A DNA stretch of 64,000 nt from Methylobacterium ajmalii (GCF_016613415.1 NZ_JACWCT010000066.1:1-64000); one strand, 5' to 3'; counted from the stretch's first letter, positions 1 to 8,458 are shown. The notes: a model not told the origin generated them from the sequence alone. Made by a program: numbers and translations.

Positions 1-578
1 CAGAGCGGCCACAGGGCGGCGGTGCGCGAGAGCGCCGCGACCGCCAGCAGGGCGACCGCGACGCGCCAGCCGATCCGGTCGGCGAGCGTCGCCAGCGCGC
101 CGATGCGCAGGGCACAGGACAGGACCAGGGCGGCGGCCCCGTAGGCGCCGATGCGGCTGTCGCGCATGATCTCGAGGCGCCGCGCCACCGTCAGCCCGCC
201 CCCGAACCCGTCGGCGACGTCGGCGAGCCCGTCCTCGTGCAGGGCCCCGGTGACCAGGGTGGAGACGGTCAGCGCCAGGGTCGCGGCGAGGAACGGCCCG
301 AGGCCGAGGGCGAGCCCGGCGGCGAGCGCGACCGCCCCCGGCAGGCCGATCACCAGGCCGGCGAGCGGCAGCATCCGCGGCACGGTGCGGAAGTCCGGGG
401 CGGCGTGCCGGTCGGTCTCGCCCGGCAAGGCAGGGACCGGCAGGCGGCTGTAGAAGCGCAGGCAGGCGGCGAGGTCGCGCAGCGGCGGCCACGGGCCGGA
501 ACGCGGCGGCGGCGGCTCGAACTCGTCGTCAGCCTCGCCCGGCCCCGCTCCCACGCCCGTCGCCATCGCACCACGCAT
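1..578 (-). CDS. cobS: Adenosylcobinamide-GDP ribazoletransferase (cobalamin synthase), 3' end cut by window edge
   Basis: Integral membrane enzyme that joins adenosylcobinamide-GDP to alpha-ribazole in the last steps of cobalamin synthesis. The frame, read leftwards from about 578, stays open to the window edge. It shows the family's N-terminal pattern: an early LRFYSRLPVP-like stretch, alternating hydrophobic helices, and the acidic TGALHEDGLADVADGFGGG motif around residue 110 that is expected to bind metal and substrate, then MRDSRIGAYG. Two in-frame ATGs lie at 578 and 566; I give the longer form but 566 is equally possible. It is divergent from cobT, the enzyme that makes its co-substrate, which supports the call. 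The C-terminus is missing. Confidence 0.9.
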   Translation of the reverse strand, partial: MRGAMATGVGAGPGEADDEFEPPPPRSGPWPPLRDLAACLRFYSRLPVPALPGETDRHAAPDFRTVPRMLPLAGLVIGLPGAVALAAGLALGLGPFLAATLALTVSTLVTGALHEDGLADVADGFGGGLTVARRLEIMRDSRIGAYGAAALVLSCALRIGALATLADRIGWRVAVALLAVAALSRTAALWPL

Positions 579-661
579 CCCGACGCCCGAGGGCGATCCG
601 CATGCCGGATTCGCGCCCACGCGGTATTTTGCTGTATCTGCTCGGCCCACGAAAGCCCACC

Positions 662-699
662 GGGCGGGGAAGCCCCGCCCCGGCGGGGGAAACCCCCGC
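662..699 (+). promoter_or_regulatory. Two consecutive GC hairpins in the cobT leader
   Basis: 662-669 pairs perfectly with 673-680 around a 3-base loop, and 683-689 pairs with 693-699 around an AAA loop. They sit directly upstream of the purine-rich ribosome-binding region (698-710) of cobT. No cobalamin riboswitch box was recognised. They may be a small palindromic repeat or an attenuator; function is inference. Confidence 0.45.
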
Positions 700-714
700 G
701 GAGCGAGAGAGTCC

Positions 715-1746
715 ATGACTGCCGACACGACCGACGCCGCCCCGTTCGACGACATCCGCCGCCTGATCGCCACCATGCCGGGGCCGGACGAATCCGCCGC
801 CGCCGAGGTCTCGGCCCGCGATTCCGTGCTGACCAAGCCCCCGGGCAGCCTCGGCCGGCTCGAGTTCCTGGCGGCCTGGATGGCGGCTTGGCAGGGCAAG
901 GCACCCCCGACCCTCGACCGGCCGCTGGTCTGCGTCTTCGCCGGCAGCCACGGCGTGGCGGCCCGCGGCGTCTCGGCCTATCCGTCCGCGGTCAACCGCC
1001 AGATGCTCGACAACTTCGCGGCCGGCGGCGCGGCGATCAACCAGATCTGCGGCGCCTACGGCCTCGGCTTCAAGGTGTTCGACCTCGCCATCGACATGCC
1101 GACCGGCGACATCACCACCGAGCCGGCGATGACCGAGAAGGCCTGCGTCGCCACGATGGCGTTCGGCATGGAGGCGGTGGCGGCGGGCACCGACGGGCTC
1201 GGCGTCGGCGAGATGGGCATCGGCAACACCACGGTCGCGGCCGCGATCTACGCCGCGCTGTTCGGCGGCGAGCCGGCCTCCTGGGTCGGCCGCGGCACCG
1301 GCGTGGACCAGGCGGGTCACGCCCGCAAGGTCGCGGCGGTCGAGGCGGCGCTCGCCTGCCACCAGGGCCATCTCGACGATCCGCTCGCCGTGATGGCCCG
1401 CCTCGGCGGGCGCGAGATCGCCGCCATGGCGGGCGCGATCCTGGCCGCGCGGCTCCAGCGGGTGCCGGTGGTGATCGACGGCTACGTCTCGACCGCGGCG
1501 GCGGCGCTCCTCCATGCGGTCGATCCCCGCGCCCTCGACCACTGCCTGGCCGGCCACGTCTCGGCCGAGGGCAACCACGCCGCGGTGCTGGAACGCCTCG
1601 GCCTGCGCCCGCTCCTCGACCTCGGCCTTCGCCTCGGCGAGGGCAGCGGCGCCGCCCTGGCGCTCGGCGTCGTCAAGGCGGCGGTGGCCTGCCACCGCGA
1701 GATGGCGACCTTCGAGCAGGCCGGCGTGTCGGGTCCGGTCGCCTGA
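715..1746 (+). CDS. cobT: Nicotinate-nucleotide--dimethylbenzimidazole phosphoribosyltransferase
   Basis: Makes alpha-ribazole-5-phosphate from nicotinate mononucleotide and dimethylbenzimidazole, supplying the lower ligand of vitamin B12 in the cytoplasm. The 343 residues match the usual family length. KPPGSLGRLE (41-50), FAGSHGVA (75-82), GEMGIGNTT (165-173) and the C-terminal HVSAEGNH (281-288) are the conserved substrate-pocket blocks; E285 is the expected catalytic base. The start is an ATG 5 bases after a GAGCGAGAGA stretch. It is divergent from cobS, forming a split lower-ligand assembly pair. Two GC hairpins lie in its leader. Confidence 0.95.
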   Translation: MTADTTDAAPFDDIRRLIATMPGPDESAAAEVSARDSVLTKPPGSLGRLEFLAAWMAAWQGKAPPTLDRPLVCVFAGSHGVAARGVSAYPSAVNRQMLDNFAAGGAAINQICGAYGLGFKVFDLAIDMPTGDITTEPAMTEKACVATMAFGMEAVAAGTDGLGVGEMGIGNTTVAAAIYAALFGGEPASWVGRGTGVDQAGHARKVAAVEAALACHQGHLDDPLAVMARLGGREIAAMAGAILAARLQRVPVVIDGYVSTAAAALLHAVDPRALDHCLAGHVSAEGNHAAVLERLGLRPLLDLGLRLGEGSGAALALGVVKAAVACHREMATFEQAGVSGPVA

Positions 1747-1755
1747 GGCGGTCGG

Positions 1756-2181
1756 TCACGGGTCCGGGAGGGGCGGGGGCACCTGTTCCCCGGCCCGGTT
1801 CGCCACCCGGATCTGCCACAGGCACAGGAGCGGCGTGACCACGAGCTCCATGCCGAGCGCCGCCAGCATGGTGAGCGACGGCACTCCGGTGAGCCAAAGC
1901 CCGAGCAGCCGGGCGAGGCCGCCGAGCGCCACCACCATGGTCAGGAAGCGGAACAGCGAGGTCCGGCCTTCGATCGCCGGAATCGTCGACCAGAACAGCA
2001 GGCCGATCCCGAGGAGCAGGCCCGACAGGTAGCGCAGGTGGCTGTCGGTCGAGATGTCGACGCTGCCGCCGCCGAGGCCGGCCTGGCCGAACAGCACCCC
2101 GTAGAGCCCGCCCAGGACCGGCACGAGCCCGGCCACCGCCACCACGCGCTGAAGCGCGCGCCTCTCCGCCTCGAAGGTCAT
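1756..2181 (-). CDS. DUF4345 family membrane protein
   Basis: A 141-residue protein with about four predicted membrane segments (roughly residues 13-30, 48-66, 78-96 and 104-122) and short polar ends. The composition and helix spacing match the DUF4345 family of small inner-membrane proteins, whose function is not known. It lies convergent with cobT, only 9 bases from its stop codon, and is followed upstream by an unrelated MaoC-type gene. Family recognition is from pattern memory, so the family name is less certain than the membrane-protein call. Confidence 0.7.
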   Translation of the reverse strand: MTFEAERRALQRVVAVAGLVPVLGGLYGVLFGQAGLGGGSVDISTDSHLRYLSGLLLGIGLLFWSTIPAIEGRTSLFRFLTMVVALGGLARLLGLWLTGVPSLTMLAALGMELVVTPLLCLWQIRVANRAGEQVPPPLPDP

Positions 2182-2233
2182 CCGTACAGCCCCGCTCTCT
2201 GCCCGGTGGACAATCCGCCGGGCGGGCTGCGGT

Positions 2234-2692
2234 TCACCAATGGTGCAGCACCACGGCGTCGGCGAGGCAGGCCGGCTTCTCGCCGCCCTCGATCTCCACG
2301 GTCACGCCGTAGGTGGTGCGCAGGCCGCGCGGCGGCACGGCGAGGGCGGCGGCCACCCGCACCCGGCCGCGCAGGCGCGAGCCCACCACCACGGGAGCGG
2401 GGAAGCGAACCCGGTCGAGGCCGTAATTCAGGCTGAGCCGCAACCCGTCGAGGCGGCGCACCCCGGCTATGAAGCGCGGCACCAGCGACAGGGTCAGGTA
2501 GCCGTGCGCCACCGTGGCGCCGTAGGGCGATTCCCGCGCCGCCCGCTCCGGGTCGACGTGGATCCACTGGTGGTCGCCCGTCGCCTCGGCGAAGCGGTCG
2601 ATCGTCGCCTGGTCGACGGTGATCCACTCGCCGATCCCGATCTCCTGCCCGATCGCCGCCTTCAGGGCCTCCGGCCCGTCGAAGATGTTCAT
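2234..2692 (-). CDS. MaoC family hydratase (NodN-like)
   Basis: Hot-dog fold protein of 152 residues expected to hydrate or dehydrate an acyl-CoA or similar thioester. The diagnostic hydratase motif is present: FAEATGD (34-40) with D40, then H45 in the WIHVD stretch, and AHGYLTLSL (62-70), where H63 sits in the conserved AHG. Single-domain length and the N-terminal LKAAIGQEIGIGEWITVDQ-type start resemble NodN and R-specific enoyl-CoA hydratases. The neighbours do not reveal the substrate. The 224 bases upstream (2693-2916) show no other gene. Confidence 0.85.
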   Translation of the reverse strand: MNIFDGPEALKAAIGQEIGIGEWITVDQATIDRFAEATGDHQWIHVDPERAARESPYGATVAHGYLTLSLVPRFIAGVRRLDGLRLSLNYGLDRVRFPAPVVVGSRLRGRVRVAAALAVPPRGLRTTYGVTVEIEGGEKPACLADAVVLHHW

Positions 2693-2916
2693 GCGTCCCT
2701 CCCGTTTCGGCCATCCTAGGCCGCGCGGTCGGTCGCGGCCACGCTCGATCGGGGATCGCCGTGTCCGCGCAGGTTCTGGGGGTTGGGGAAGGGTGCTGCA
2801 ACGTGGGGAGCGGGCCCGGGGGAATATTCAGGCGCGTGTCGCAGGAGCGCCGATATCGTGACCGGTGGCGCTACAGGAAACCGGCGGATGCCGGGTGTCC
2901 GAGCGACGCCAGTCGC

Positions 2917-3621
2917 TCACCCGAGCCGCCAGTCGATCGGCTCCAGCCCCTTCTCCTGCAGCCAGGCATTGGCCTGGCCGAACGGCCGGCTGCCGCGGAA
3001 ATCCGCCTTGCGGTTGAGGGGGGACGGGTGGCCGGCCTCCAGCACCAGGTGCTTCTCGCCGTCGATCAGGGCGGCGCGCTGGCGAGCCGGCGCGCCCCAG
3101 AGCAGGAAGGCGACCGCCGGGCGCGTCCGCGAGACCGCCTCGACCGCCTGGTCGGTCAGCGCCGACCAGCCGAGCTTCATGTGTGCGCCGGACTTGCCGG
3201 CCTCGACGGTCAGCGCGGCGTTGAGCAGGAGCACGCCCTGGCGCGCCCAGCCCGAAAGGTCGCCGGAGGCCGGGACCGGGGCGCCGGTCTCCTCCGCCAT
3301 CTCGGCGAGGATCACCTTGAGCGAGGCCGGCAGCCGGCGCCCGCCGACATACGAGAAGGCGAGGCCGTGGGCGTCGCCCGGGGTCGGGTAGGGGTCCTGG
3401 CCGAGGATCACCGCCCGCACGTCGTCGAGCGGCGTCAGCGCGAGCGCGTTGAAGATGTTCTCCGGCGCCGGCAGCACCCGGGCGCCGGCCTCGCGCCGGG
3501 CATCGACCGCCTCCGCCACCCGCTCGGCGCTGCCGTCCTCGAAGAACGGCAGGGCGAGCCAGGGCGAGCCGGAGGCGCGGAAGCGGGCGAGCGCGCCCGC
3601 GACGGAATCGTCTGTCGGCAT
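2917..3621 (-). CDS. ung: Uracil-DNA glycosylase, family 1
   Basis: Removes uracil from DNA to start base-excision repair. The water-activating loop GQDPYPTPGDAHGLAFS spans 74-90 with D76 as catalytic residue, and the DNA-intercalation loop GHPSPLN lies at 197-203 with H198. The 234 residues match the family. The downstream gene on the same strand starts independently; the upstream phosphatase gene ends 13 bases before this ATG, so the two are probably co-transcribed. Confidence 0.96.
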   Translation of the reverse strand: MPTDDSVAGALARFRASGSPWLALPFFEDGSAERVAEAVDARREAGARVLPAPENIFNALALTPLDDVRAVILGQDPYPTPGDAHGLAFSYVGGRRLPASLKVILAEMAEETGAPVPASGDLSGWARQGVLLLNAALTVEAGKSGAHMKLGWSALTDQAVEAVSRTRPAVAFLLWGAPARQRAALIDGEKHLVLEAGHPSPLNRKADFRGSRPFGQANAWLQEKGLEPIDWRLG

Positions 3622-3634
3622 CGGACCTCGAGGA

Positions 3635-5143
3635 TCAGCGGATCGTCAGGCGCCCGGTACGGATGGTCAGGGGCGCGTTGGCCTGGATGTAGGACATCAC
3701 CACGTTGGCGACGAGCGTGCCGTCGGTGGTGCCGACCAGGGTCTCGCCCTGGGCCAGCATGCCGTAATCGTTGCCGCCGCCGAGCATGAAGTTGTTGGCC
3801 GCCACCAGGTAGGTCCGGGCGGGGTCGAGCGGCGCCTCGCCGACCGTGACCGCGACGACGCGCTGGCCCACCGGGCGCATCGGATCGACCGTGACGGCGA
3901 TCCCCGAGACCTGCGGAAACCGCCCGGAGGGGCGTCCGATCTCGGAAAAGCCGTTCTCGAGGGCGGCGCGCAGGATCGCCCCGCTGATCCGTACCAGCAC
4001 CGACGTGTTGCCGAAGGGCAGCTCGGTCCGGACGTCGCGGCGCGTCAGCTCGGTGCCCGCCGGGTAGAGCCGGTTGCCGCGGATGCCGCCGCCATTCATC
4101 AGGCCGATCTCGGCGCCCGCGGCGTGGCGCAGGGCGTCGGCCACGAGGTCGCCGAAGGCGCTCTCGCCCTGGCGCACCGCGCCGGTGCGGGTGTCGAGGG
4201 AATTGGTCACCCGGCCGAGCGGCTGGTCGAGCTCGCGCGACAATTCGCCTTCGAGGCGTGCCACCACCGCCTGGACCTCGGGATCGGGCTCGATCTCGGC
4301 GGTGTCGTGGATGCGGAAGGCGGCGCTCCAGGTCAGGGCCTTGCCGCTTCCCTCCGCCTTGACGTCGATGGCGGTGACGTACTCGGCGTCGTGCCCGGAT
4401 TCGGCGAAGGCGGTGCGGCCGTCGTAGCGCAGAGCCAGGTCGTGGTCGTGGCCCGACAGCACGATGTCGGCATGGCGGCTCGCCACCAGGGCCTCGTCGG
4501 TCGCCCGGTCGGTGTGGCAGACCGCCAAGACCATCTCGGCCCCGGCCGCCCGGAGCGCCGTGGCCTCGCGGGCGAGCGTCGCGACGGCGGGACCGAAGGT
4601 CCAGTTGCCGGATTGCGACTTCGCCTCGGTTTCCGGAAGGGCGATGCCGACCACCCCGAGCTTGATGCCGCCGAGGGTCAGGATCGTCGATTCGCTCGTG
4701 CCCGGCACCGGCGTGCCGTCGGCCCGGCGCAGGTTGGCGGCAAAGACCGGAAAGGCCGCCTCCCGCATCCGCTCCAGGTAGACCGCCTGCCCGAAATCGA
4801 ACTCGTGGTTGCCCGGCACGAACACGTCCGGCCGGATCAGGTTGGTGAGCGTGATGATATGCCGCCCCTGGTCGATCCCCGACAGGAGCGAGGGCGAGAG
4901 CGTGTCGCCGGCATGGCAGACCAGGACCGGCCGGCCCCGCGCGCGCTCGGCCTTCACCACCGCGGCGAGCTTCGGAAAGCCGCCGCGGCCGTCCACCGCT
5001 CCCATCCGGTAGATGTCGTTGACGAGGACCAGGGTGAAGTCGGTGTCGGGGGCCCGCGCGGCGGCCGGGGTCGCGCCGGCCAGCCCGGCGAGGCCGGCCC
5101 CGAGGCCGAGGGCGAGGGTCTGGCGGCGGCTGGGCGAGGTCAT
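3635..5143 (-). CDS. Exported UshA-like metallophosphatase / 5'-nucleotidase with an altered metal motif
   Basis: Two-domain periplasmic phosphoesterase of 502 residues expected to hydrolyse nucleotides or related phosphates. The chosen ATG (5143) gives a twin-arginine type signal, SRRQTLALGLGAGLAGLAG, ending near an ATPAAAR cleavage region. Metal-binding blocks follow: NDIY (42-45), HAGD (77-80), PGNHEFDFG (110-118), a CHTDR segment and SGHDHD. The first block normally reads NDIH or NDLH; here the second ligand position is Tyr45. The C-terminal 5'-nucleotidase domain, with NGGGIRG and the GGNDYGML substrate loop, is intact. It lies 13 bases upstream of ung and is divergent from hemH. Substrate is not known. 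Confidence 0.88.
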   Translation of the reverse strand: MTSPSRRQTLALGLGAGLAGLAGATPAAARAPDTDFTLVLVNDIYRMGAVDGRGGFPKLAAVVKAERARGRPVLVCHAGDTLSPSLLSGIDQGRHIITLTNLIRPDVFVPGNHEFDFGQAVYLERMREAAFPVFAANLRRADGTPVPGTSESTILTLGGIKLGVVGIALPETEAKSQSGNWTFGPAVATLAREATALRAAGAEMVLAVCHTDRATDEALVASRHADIVLSGHDHDLALRYDGRTAFAESGHDAEYVTAIDVKAEGSGKALTWSAAFRIHDTAEIEPDPEVQAVVARLEGELSRELDQPLGRVTNSLDTRTGAVRQGESAFGDLVADALRHAAGAEIGLMNGGGIRGNRLYPAGTELTRRDVRTELPFGNTSVLVRISGAILRAALENGFSEIGRPSGRFPQVSGIAVTVDPMRPVGQRVVAVTVGEAPLDPARTYLVAANNFMLGGGNDYGMLAQGETLVGTTDGTLVANVVMSYIQANAPLTIRTGRLTIR

Positions 5144-5265
5144 GCGGGGCTCCGGCAGCGGGGGACCGGCACTGTCGCACGGGCATTCCGACGGTTGGAT
5201 GTCCCGCAGCGACGCAAAGCCGGGTTTTCCCGCGCCGATCCGGCCCGGTGCAGCGTCGCGACACG

Positions 5266-5293
5266 TTGGTTCGCGCCGCCTTTGCGCTATGTA
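5266..5293 (+). promoter_or_regulatory. Candidate sigma-70-like promoter for hemH
   Basis: TTGGTT at 5266-5271 and TATGTA at 5288-5293 are separated by 16 bases, about 73 bases before the hemH ATG, in the 223-base gap between the divergent phosphatase and hemH. The match is fair, not perfect. Confidence 0.4.
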
Positions 5294-5366
5294 ATCGCCA
5301 CCCGACGCGCAGACAGACGAGCCCGGACGCGCCATCCTGCCGGGCCGCAGCACAGACCGGACGATC

Positions 5367-6467
5367 ATGAACGAGGTGACCCCGAACGCCACGCTCGCCC
5401 GCGGCGCCACTCCCGTCGGTCCGGCCGGCGCGGGTTCCGCCGGCCAGGCCGGAGCGCTGCCCGCCGGCCATCCGGCGGTGCGCTGGGGCCGGATCGGCGT
5501 GCTCCTGATGAATCTCGGCACGCCCGAGGGCACCAGCTACTGGCCGATGCGCCGCTACCTCAAGGAGTTCCTGTCCGACCGCCGCGTCATCGAGGTGCCG
5601 CGCGCGGTCTGGTGGCCGCTCCTCAACCTCGTCATCCTGACCAAGCGCCCGGGCCCGAAGGGGCGCGACTACGCCTCGGTCTGGAACAACGAGCGCGACG
5701 AGGGCCCGCTCAAGACCATCACCCGCGGCCAGGCCGAGAAGCTGCAGGCGGCGATGGGCGATAAGGTCGTGGTCGACTGGGCGATGCGCTACGGCAAGCC
5801 CGAGGTCGACCAGCGCATCCAGGCGCTCCTCGACCAGGGCTGCGACCGCATCCTCCTGGTGCCGCTCTACCCGCAATACGCCGCCGCGACCTCGGCCACG
5901 GCCTGCGACCAGGCCTTTCGCGCGCTGATGAAGATGCGCTGGCAGCCGACCGTGCGGGTCTCGCCGCCCTACCACGACGACCCGGTCTACATCGACGCGG
6001 TGGCGAGCGCGATCCGCCGCGACCTCGCTGCCCTCGACTTCGAGCCCGAGGTCATCCTCACCTCGTTCCACGGCGTGCCGAAATCGTACCTGATGAAGGG
6101 CGATCCCTATCACTGCCAGTGCGTGAAGACCGGCCGGCTGATCCGCGAGGCGCTCGGCTACTCGCCGGAGCGGATGCGGACGACCTTCCAGTCGCGCTTC
6201 GGCAACGAGGAATGGCTGAAGCCCTACACCGACGAGACCGTGAAGGAGCTGGCGGCGCAGGGCGTGAAGCGCCTCGCCATCGTGGCGCCCGGCTTCACCG
6301 CCGACTGCCTCGAGACGCTCGAAGAGCTCGACGGCGAGAACCGGCACTATTTCGAGGATGGCGGCGGTACCCACTTCGCCTACCTGCCCTGCCTCAACGA
6401 CGGAGCGGAGGGCATGCGGGTGATCGAGCACGTCGTCGCCCGCGAGCTGAAGGGCTGGCTCGACTGA
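5367..6467 (+). CDS. hemH: Ferrochelatase
   Basis: Inserts ferrous iron into protoporphyrin IX, the last step of heme synthesis, at the inner face of the membrane. The 366-residue product has LLMNLGTPEG (46-55) at the start of the catalytic domain, the active-site SFHGVPKSYLMKGDPYHCQC (233-252) with H235, and GFTADCLETLEE (309-320) with E316, the two expected metal-handling residues. The first about 37 residues are Gly/Ala/Pro-rich and lie outside the conserved core. Heme produced here is needed by the aa3 oxidase encoded at 24-30 kb. Confidence 0.96.
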   Translation: MNEVTPNATLARGATPVGPAGAGSAGQAGALPAGHPAVRWGRIGVLLMNLGTPEGTSYWPMRRYLKEFLSDRRVIEVPRAVWWPLLNLVILTKRPGPKGRDYASVWNNERDEGPLKTITRGQAEKLQAAMGDKVVVDWAMRYGKPEVDQRIQALLDQGCDRILLVPLYPQYAAATSATACDQAFRALMKMRWQPTVRVSPPYHDDPVYIDAVASAIRRDLAALDFEPEVILTSFHGVPKSYLMKGDPYHCQCVKTGRLIREALGYSPERMRTTFQSRFGNEEWLKPYTDETVKELAAQGVKRLAIVAPGFTADCLETLEELDGENRHYFEDGGGTHFAYLPCLNDGAEGMRVIEHVVARELKGWLD

Positions 6468-6525
6468 GCGGTGGACGAGCCGCCGCGTCCGTCGCGGCGG
6501 CTCCGCACCGGGGCTAAGCTCGGGC

Positions 6526-7071
6526 ATGTCCGTCGACCCCTTCCTCCTCGGCACCCTGCCGACCCCGATCGGCACGATGCTGCTGGTCTTCGACGAGGCC
6601 TCGCATCTGCGCGCCCTCGACTGGTCGGACCACGAGGCGCGGATGCGCCGCCTGCTGCGGCTGCATTACGGGACCGCCTTCTTGCTTCGCGAGGCCGATC
6701 CGCCGCCCGGGCTCGCCGCGCCGATCGCGGCCTACTTCGCCGGCAATCTTCGCGCCATCGACGGACTGGCGGTGCGCACCAACGGCACCGCCTTCCAGCG
6801 CGAGGTCTGGGCCGCGCTTCGAACGATCCCGGTCGGCACCACGATGAGCTACGGCGCCCTCGCGCAGCGGCTCAGCCGCGACAAGGCGGTGCGGGCCGTC
6901 GGGCTCGCCAACGGCGCCAACCCGGTCGGTCTCGTGGTACCGTGCCACCGGGTGATCGGCGCGAACGCGACGCTCACGGGCTATGGCGGCGGGCTGCACC
7001 GCAAGCAGTGGCTGCTCGCCCACGAGGGCGTGACGCTCGGCGGGCGGCAGGGGAGGCTGGATCTAGGGTGA
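6526..7071 (+). CDS. ogt: Methylated-DNA--[protein]-cysteine S-methyltransferase
   Basis: Suicide repair protein that transfers a methyl group from O6-methylguanine to its own cysteine. VVPCHRVIG spans 137-145 with acceptor C140, preceded by the helix-turn-helix region GTTMSYGALAQRLSRDKAVRAVG (104-126) that flips out the base. The 181-residue length fits Ogt rather than the longer Ada proteins. It begins 58 bases after hemH on the same strand. Alkylation repair is plausible for a methylotroph exposed to C1 compounds, but that link is inference. Confidence 0.95.
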   Translation: MSVDPFLLGTLPTPIGTMLLVFDEASHLRALDWSDHEARMRRLLRLHYGTAFLLREADPPPGLAAPIAAYFAGNLRAIDGLAVRTNGTAFQREVWAALRTIPVGTTMSYGALAQRLSRDKAVRAVGLANGANPVGLVVPCHRVIGANATLTGYGGGLHRKQWLLAHEGVTLGGRQGRLDLG

Positions 7072-7176
7072 GGTGGTTTCGTCCTCGACTTGCCGTACGA
7101 TAAGTTTACGGTCTCCCTGAACTGCGATCAATTCGGGCAGGATGCGAATTGTGCGCATCCTATACGTCCCACCCAC

Positions 7177-7302
7177 GACCTCATCCTGAGGTGCTGCTGC
7201 TTGCAGCAGCCGCGAAGGAGGGCTCCAGGGATCGCGGCGATATCTGGAGCCCTCCTTCGAGGTCAGTCCATCATCGATGGACTGACACCTCAGGATGAGG
7301 TC
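7177..7302. repeat. Three-armed palindromic element (cloverleaf-like)
   Basis: A 126-bp element closed by a perfect 17-bp inverted repeat (7177-7193 with 7286-7302). Inside are three further perfect hairpins: 7193-7200 with 7203-7210, 7213-7228 with 7244-7259 (16 bp, itself containing 7231-7235/7237-7241), and 7263-7272 with 7276-7285 around a 3-base loop. It codes for nothing recognisable and ends 58 bases before the SDR gene start. The outer arm resembles short palindromic repeats often seen between genes in Rhizobiales; copy number here is one. Confidence 0.85.
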
Positions 7303-7360
7303 GAGAGTGGGAAGGGTTTTGGATCAGCAGATTGATCACAACCGGCCCATTGAGGTTACC

Positions 7361-8140
7361 ATGCAGCGATTGACCGGAAAGATCTGCCTCGTGACCGGCG
7401 GCGCCCGCGGCATCGGGCGCGCCATCGCGGCCCGCTTCCGGCAGGAGGGCGGCGAGGTCGTCGTCACCGACATCGAGGAGGCGAGCGGTACCGCGACCGC
7501 CGCCGAGATCGGCGCACGGTTCATCCGCCTGGACGTCGCCCGGGAGGAGGATTGGCTGCACCTGGCCGAAGCCATCCCGGTCGCCGACGTGGTCGTCAAC
7601 AATGCCGGCATCACCGGCTTCGAGACCGGCCCGGTGGCCCACGATCCCGAGCACGCGAGCCTGGACGACTGGCAGGCGGTCCATCGCGTCAACCTCGACG
7701 GCACCTTCCTCGGCTGCCGCTACGCGATCCGGGCGATGAAGGCGCGGGGTCGAGGCTCGATCATCAACGTCTCGTCGCGCTCAGGCCTCGTCGGCATCCC
7801 GGCGGCGGCCGCCTACGCCTCGTCCAAGGCCGCGATCCGCAACCACACCAAGACGGTGGCGCTCTACTGCGCCCAGCAGGGCTGGGCGATCCGCTGCAAC
7901 TCCCTCCACCCGGCCGCGATCCTGACCCCGATCTGGGAGCCGATGCTGGGAGAGGGCCCCGACCGCGAGGCGCGGATGGCCGCCCTCGTCGCCGACACCC
8001 CGCTCAAGCGCTTCGGCACCCCGGAGGAGGTCGCGGCGGTGGCGGCGATGCTGGCCTCGGACGAAGCCGCCTACATGACGGGGGCGGAGATCAACCTGGA
8101 CGGCGGGTTGCTGGCGGGATCGGCGGCGAGCCCGGGGTGA
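7361..8140 (+). CDS. SDR family NAD-dependent oxidoreductase
   Basis: Short-chain dehydrogenase of 259 residues. The cofactor motif TGGARGIG (12-19) and Asp37 after the second strand point to NAD(H). NNAG (80-83) and the catalytic set S139, Y152 and K156 are present, and the C-terminal GAEINLDGG segment is typical of the classical subfamily. I chose the ATG at 7361; the open frame extends 66 bases upstream, into the palindromic element, and that extension has no conserved sequence. Substrate is not evident from its neighbours. The upstream repeat may affect its expression. Confidence 0.9.
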   Translation: MQRLTGKICLVTGGARGIGRAIAARFRQEGGEVVVTDIEEASGTATAAEIGARFIRLDVAREEDWLHLAEAIPVADVVVNNAGITGFETGPVAHDPEHASLDDWQAVHRVNLDGTFLGCRYAIRAMKARGRGSIINVSSRSGLVGIPAAAAYASSKAAIRNHTKTVALYCAQQGWAIRCNSLHPAAILTPIWEPMLGEGPDREARMAALVADTPLKRFGTPEEVAAVAAMLASDEAAYMTGAEINLDGGLLAGSAASPG

Positions 8141-8298
8141 TCTCATCCGCTCCGCTCGTCGTCCTCCTCGGCAGAAAGGCCATCGCATCCCGACATCTCG
8201 ATCTGGCCGACCGCACTCGTTGCAGGGCGCGCACCTCCCCTCCGCCTCGTGGGCTAGCAAGTTCATACATCTCGGTTCGAGCGCTTTCCCCTCAAAGG

Positions 8299-8458
8299 TA
8301 GCGCGCCTCTCCTCCCCGGGCGATCTCAGGCTTGCCCGAGATCGCTCAAGCTTGTGGGGGGGAGCCGGAGGTGGGGGGTGCCGGAGAGATCTCGGCAGTG
8401 CCTCTTGCACCGCCTCCACCCCTGGCCCCTCCCCACAAGGGGGAGGGGAGGCGCGCTA
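8299..8458. repeat. 160-bp palindromic intergenic element
   Basis: The gap from 8141 to 8686 (546 bases) has no gene. It holds this element, bounded by 19-20 base inverted arms (8299-8317 and 8440-8458) with one mismatch. Inner complementary segments follow: CGATCTC with GAGATCG around 8321-8346, and a G-rich stretch near 8352-8380 imperfectly paired with a C-rich one near 8409-8437. The groEL terminator lies further right. Confidence 0.65.

Noticed and set aside
579-714. Cobalamin riboswitch between cobS and cobT
   Set aside because: No B12-box-like conserved core was seen; only two short hairpins are present.
529-1695. Long open frame on the minus strand opposite cobT
   Set aside because: Its translation is Arg/Gly/Ala-rich with no recognisable motif, while the plus strand encodes a full CobT. 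High GC creates such antisense frames throughout this window.
3435-6575. Over 1000-codon minus-strand open frame spanning the phosphatase and hemH
   Set aside because: It is a shadow of three real genes in other frames; no conserved domain, and it changes character at each real gene boundary.
7193-7285. tRNA or structured RNA gene in the cloverleaf element
   Set aside because: The arms look like a cloverleaf, but stem lengths (17, 8, 16 and 10 bp) and the lack of T-loop, anticodon-loop and CCA features rule out a tRNA.
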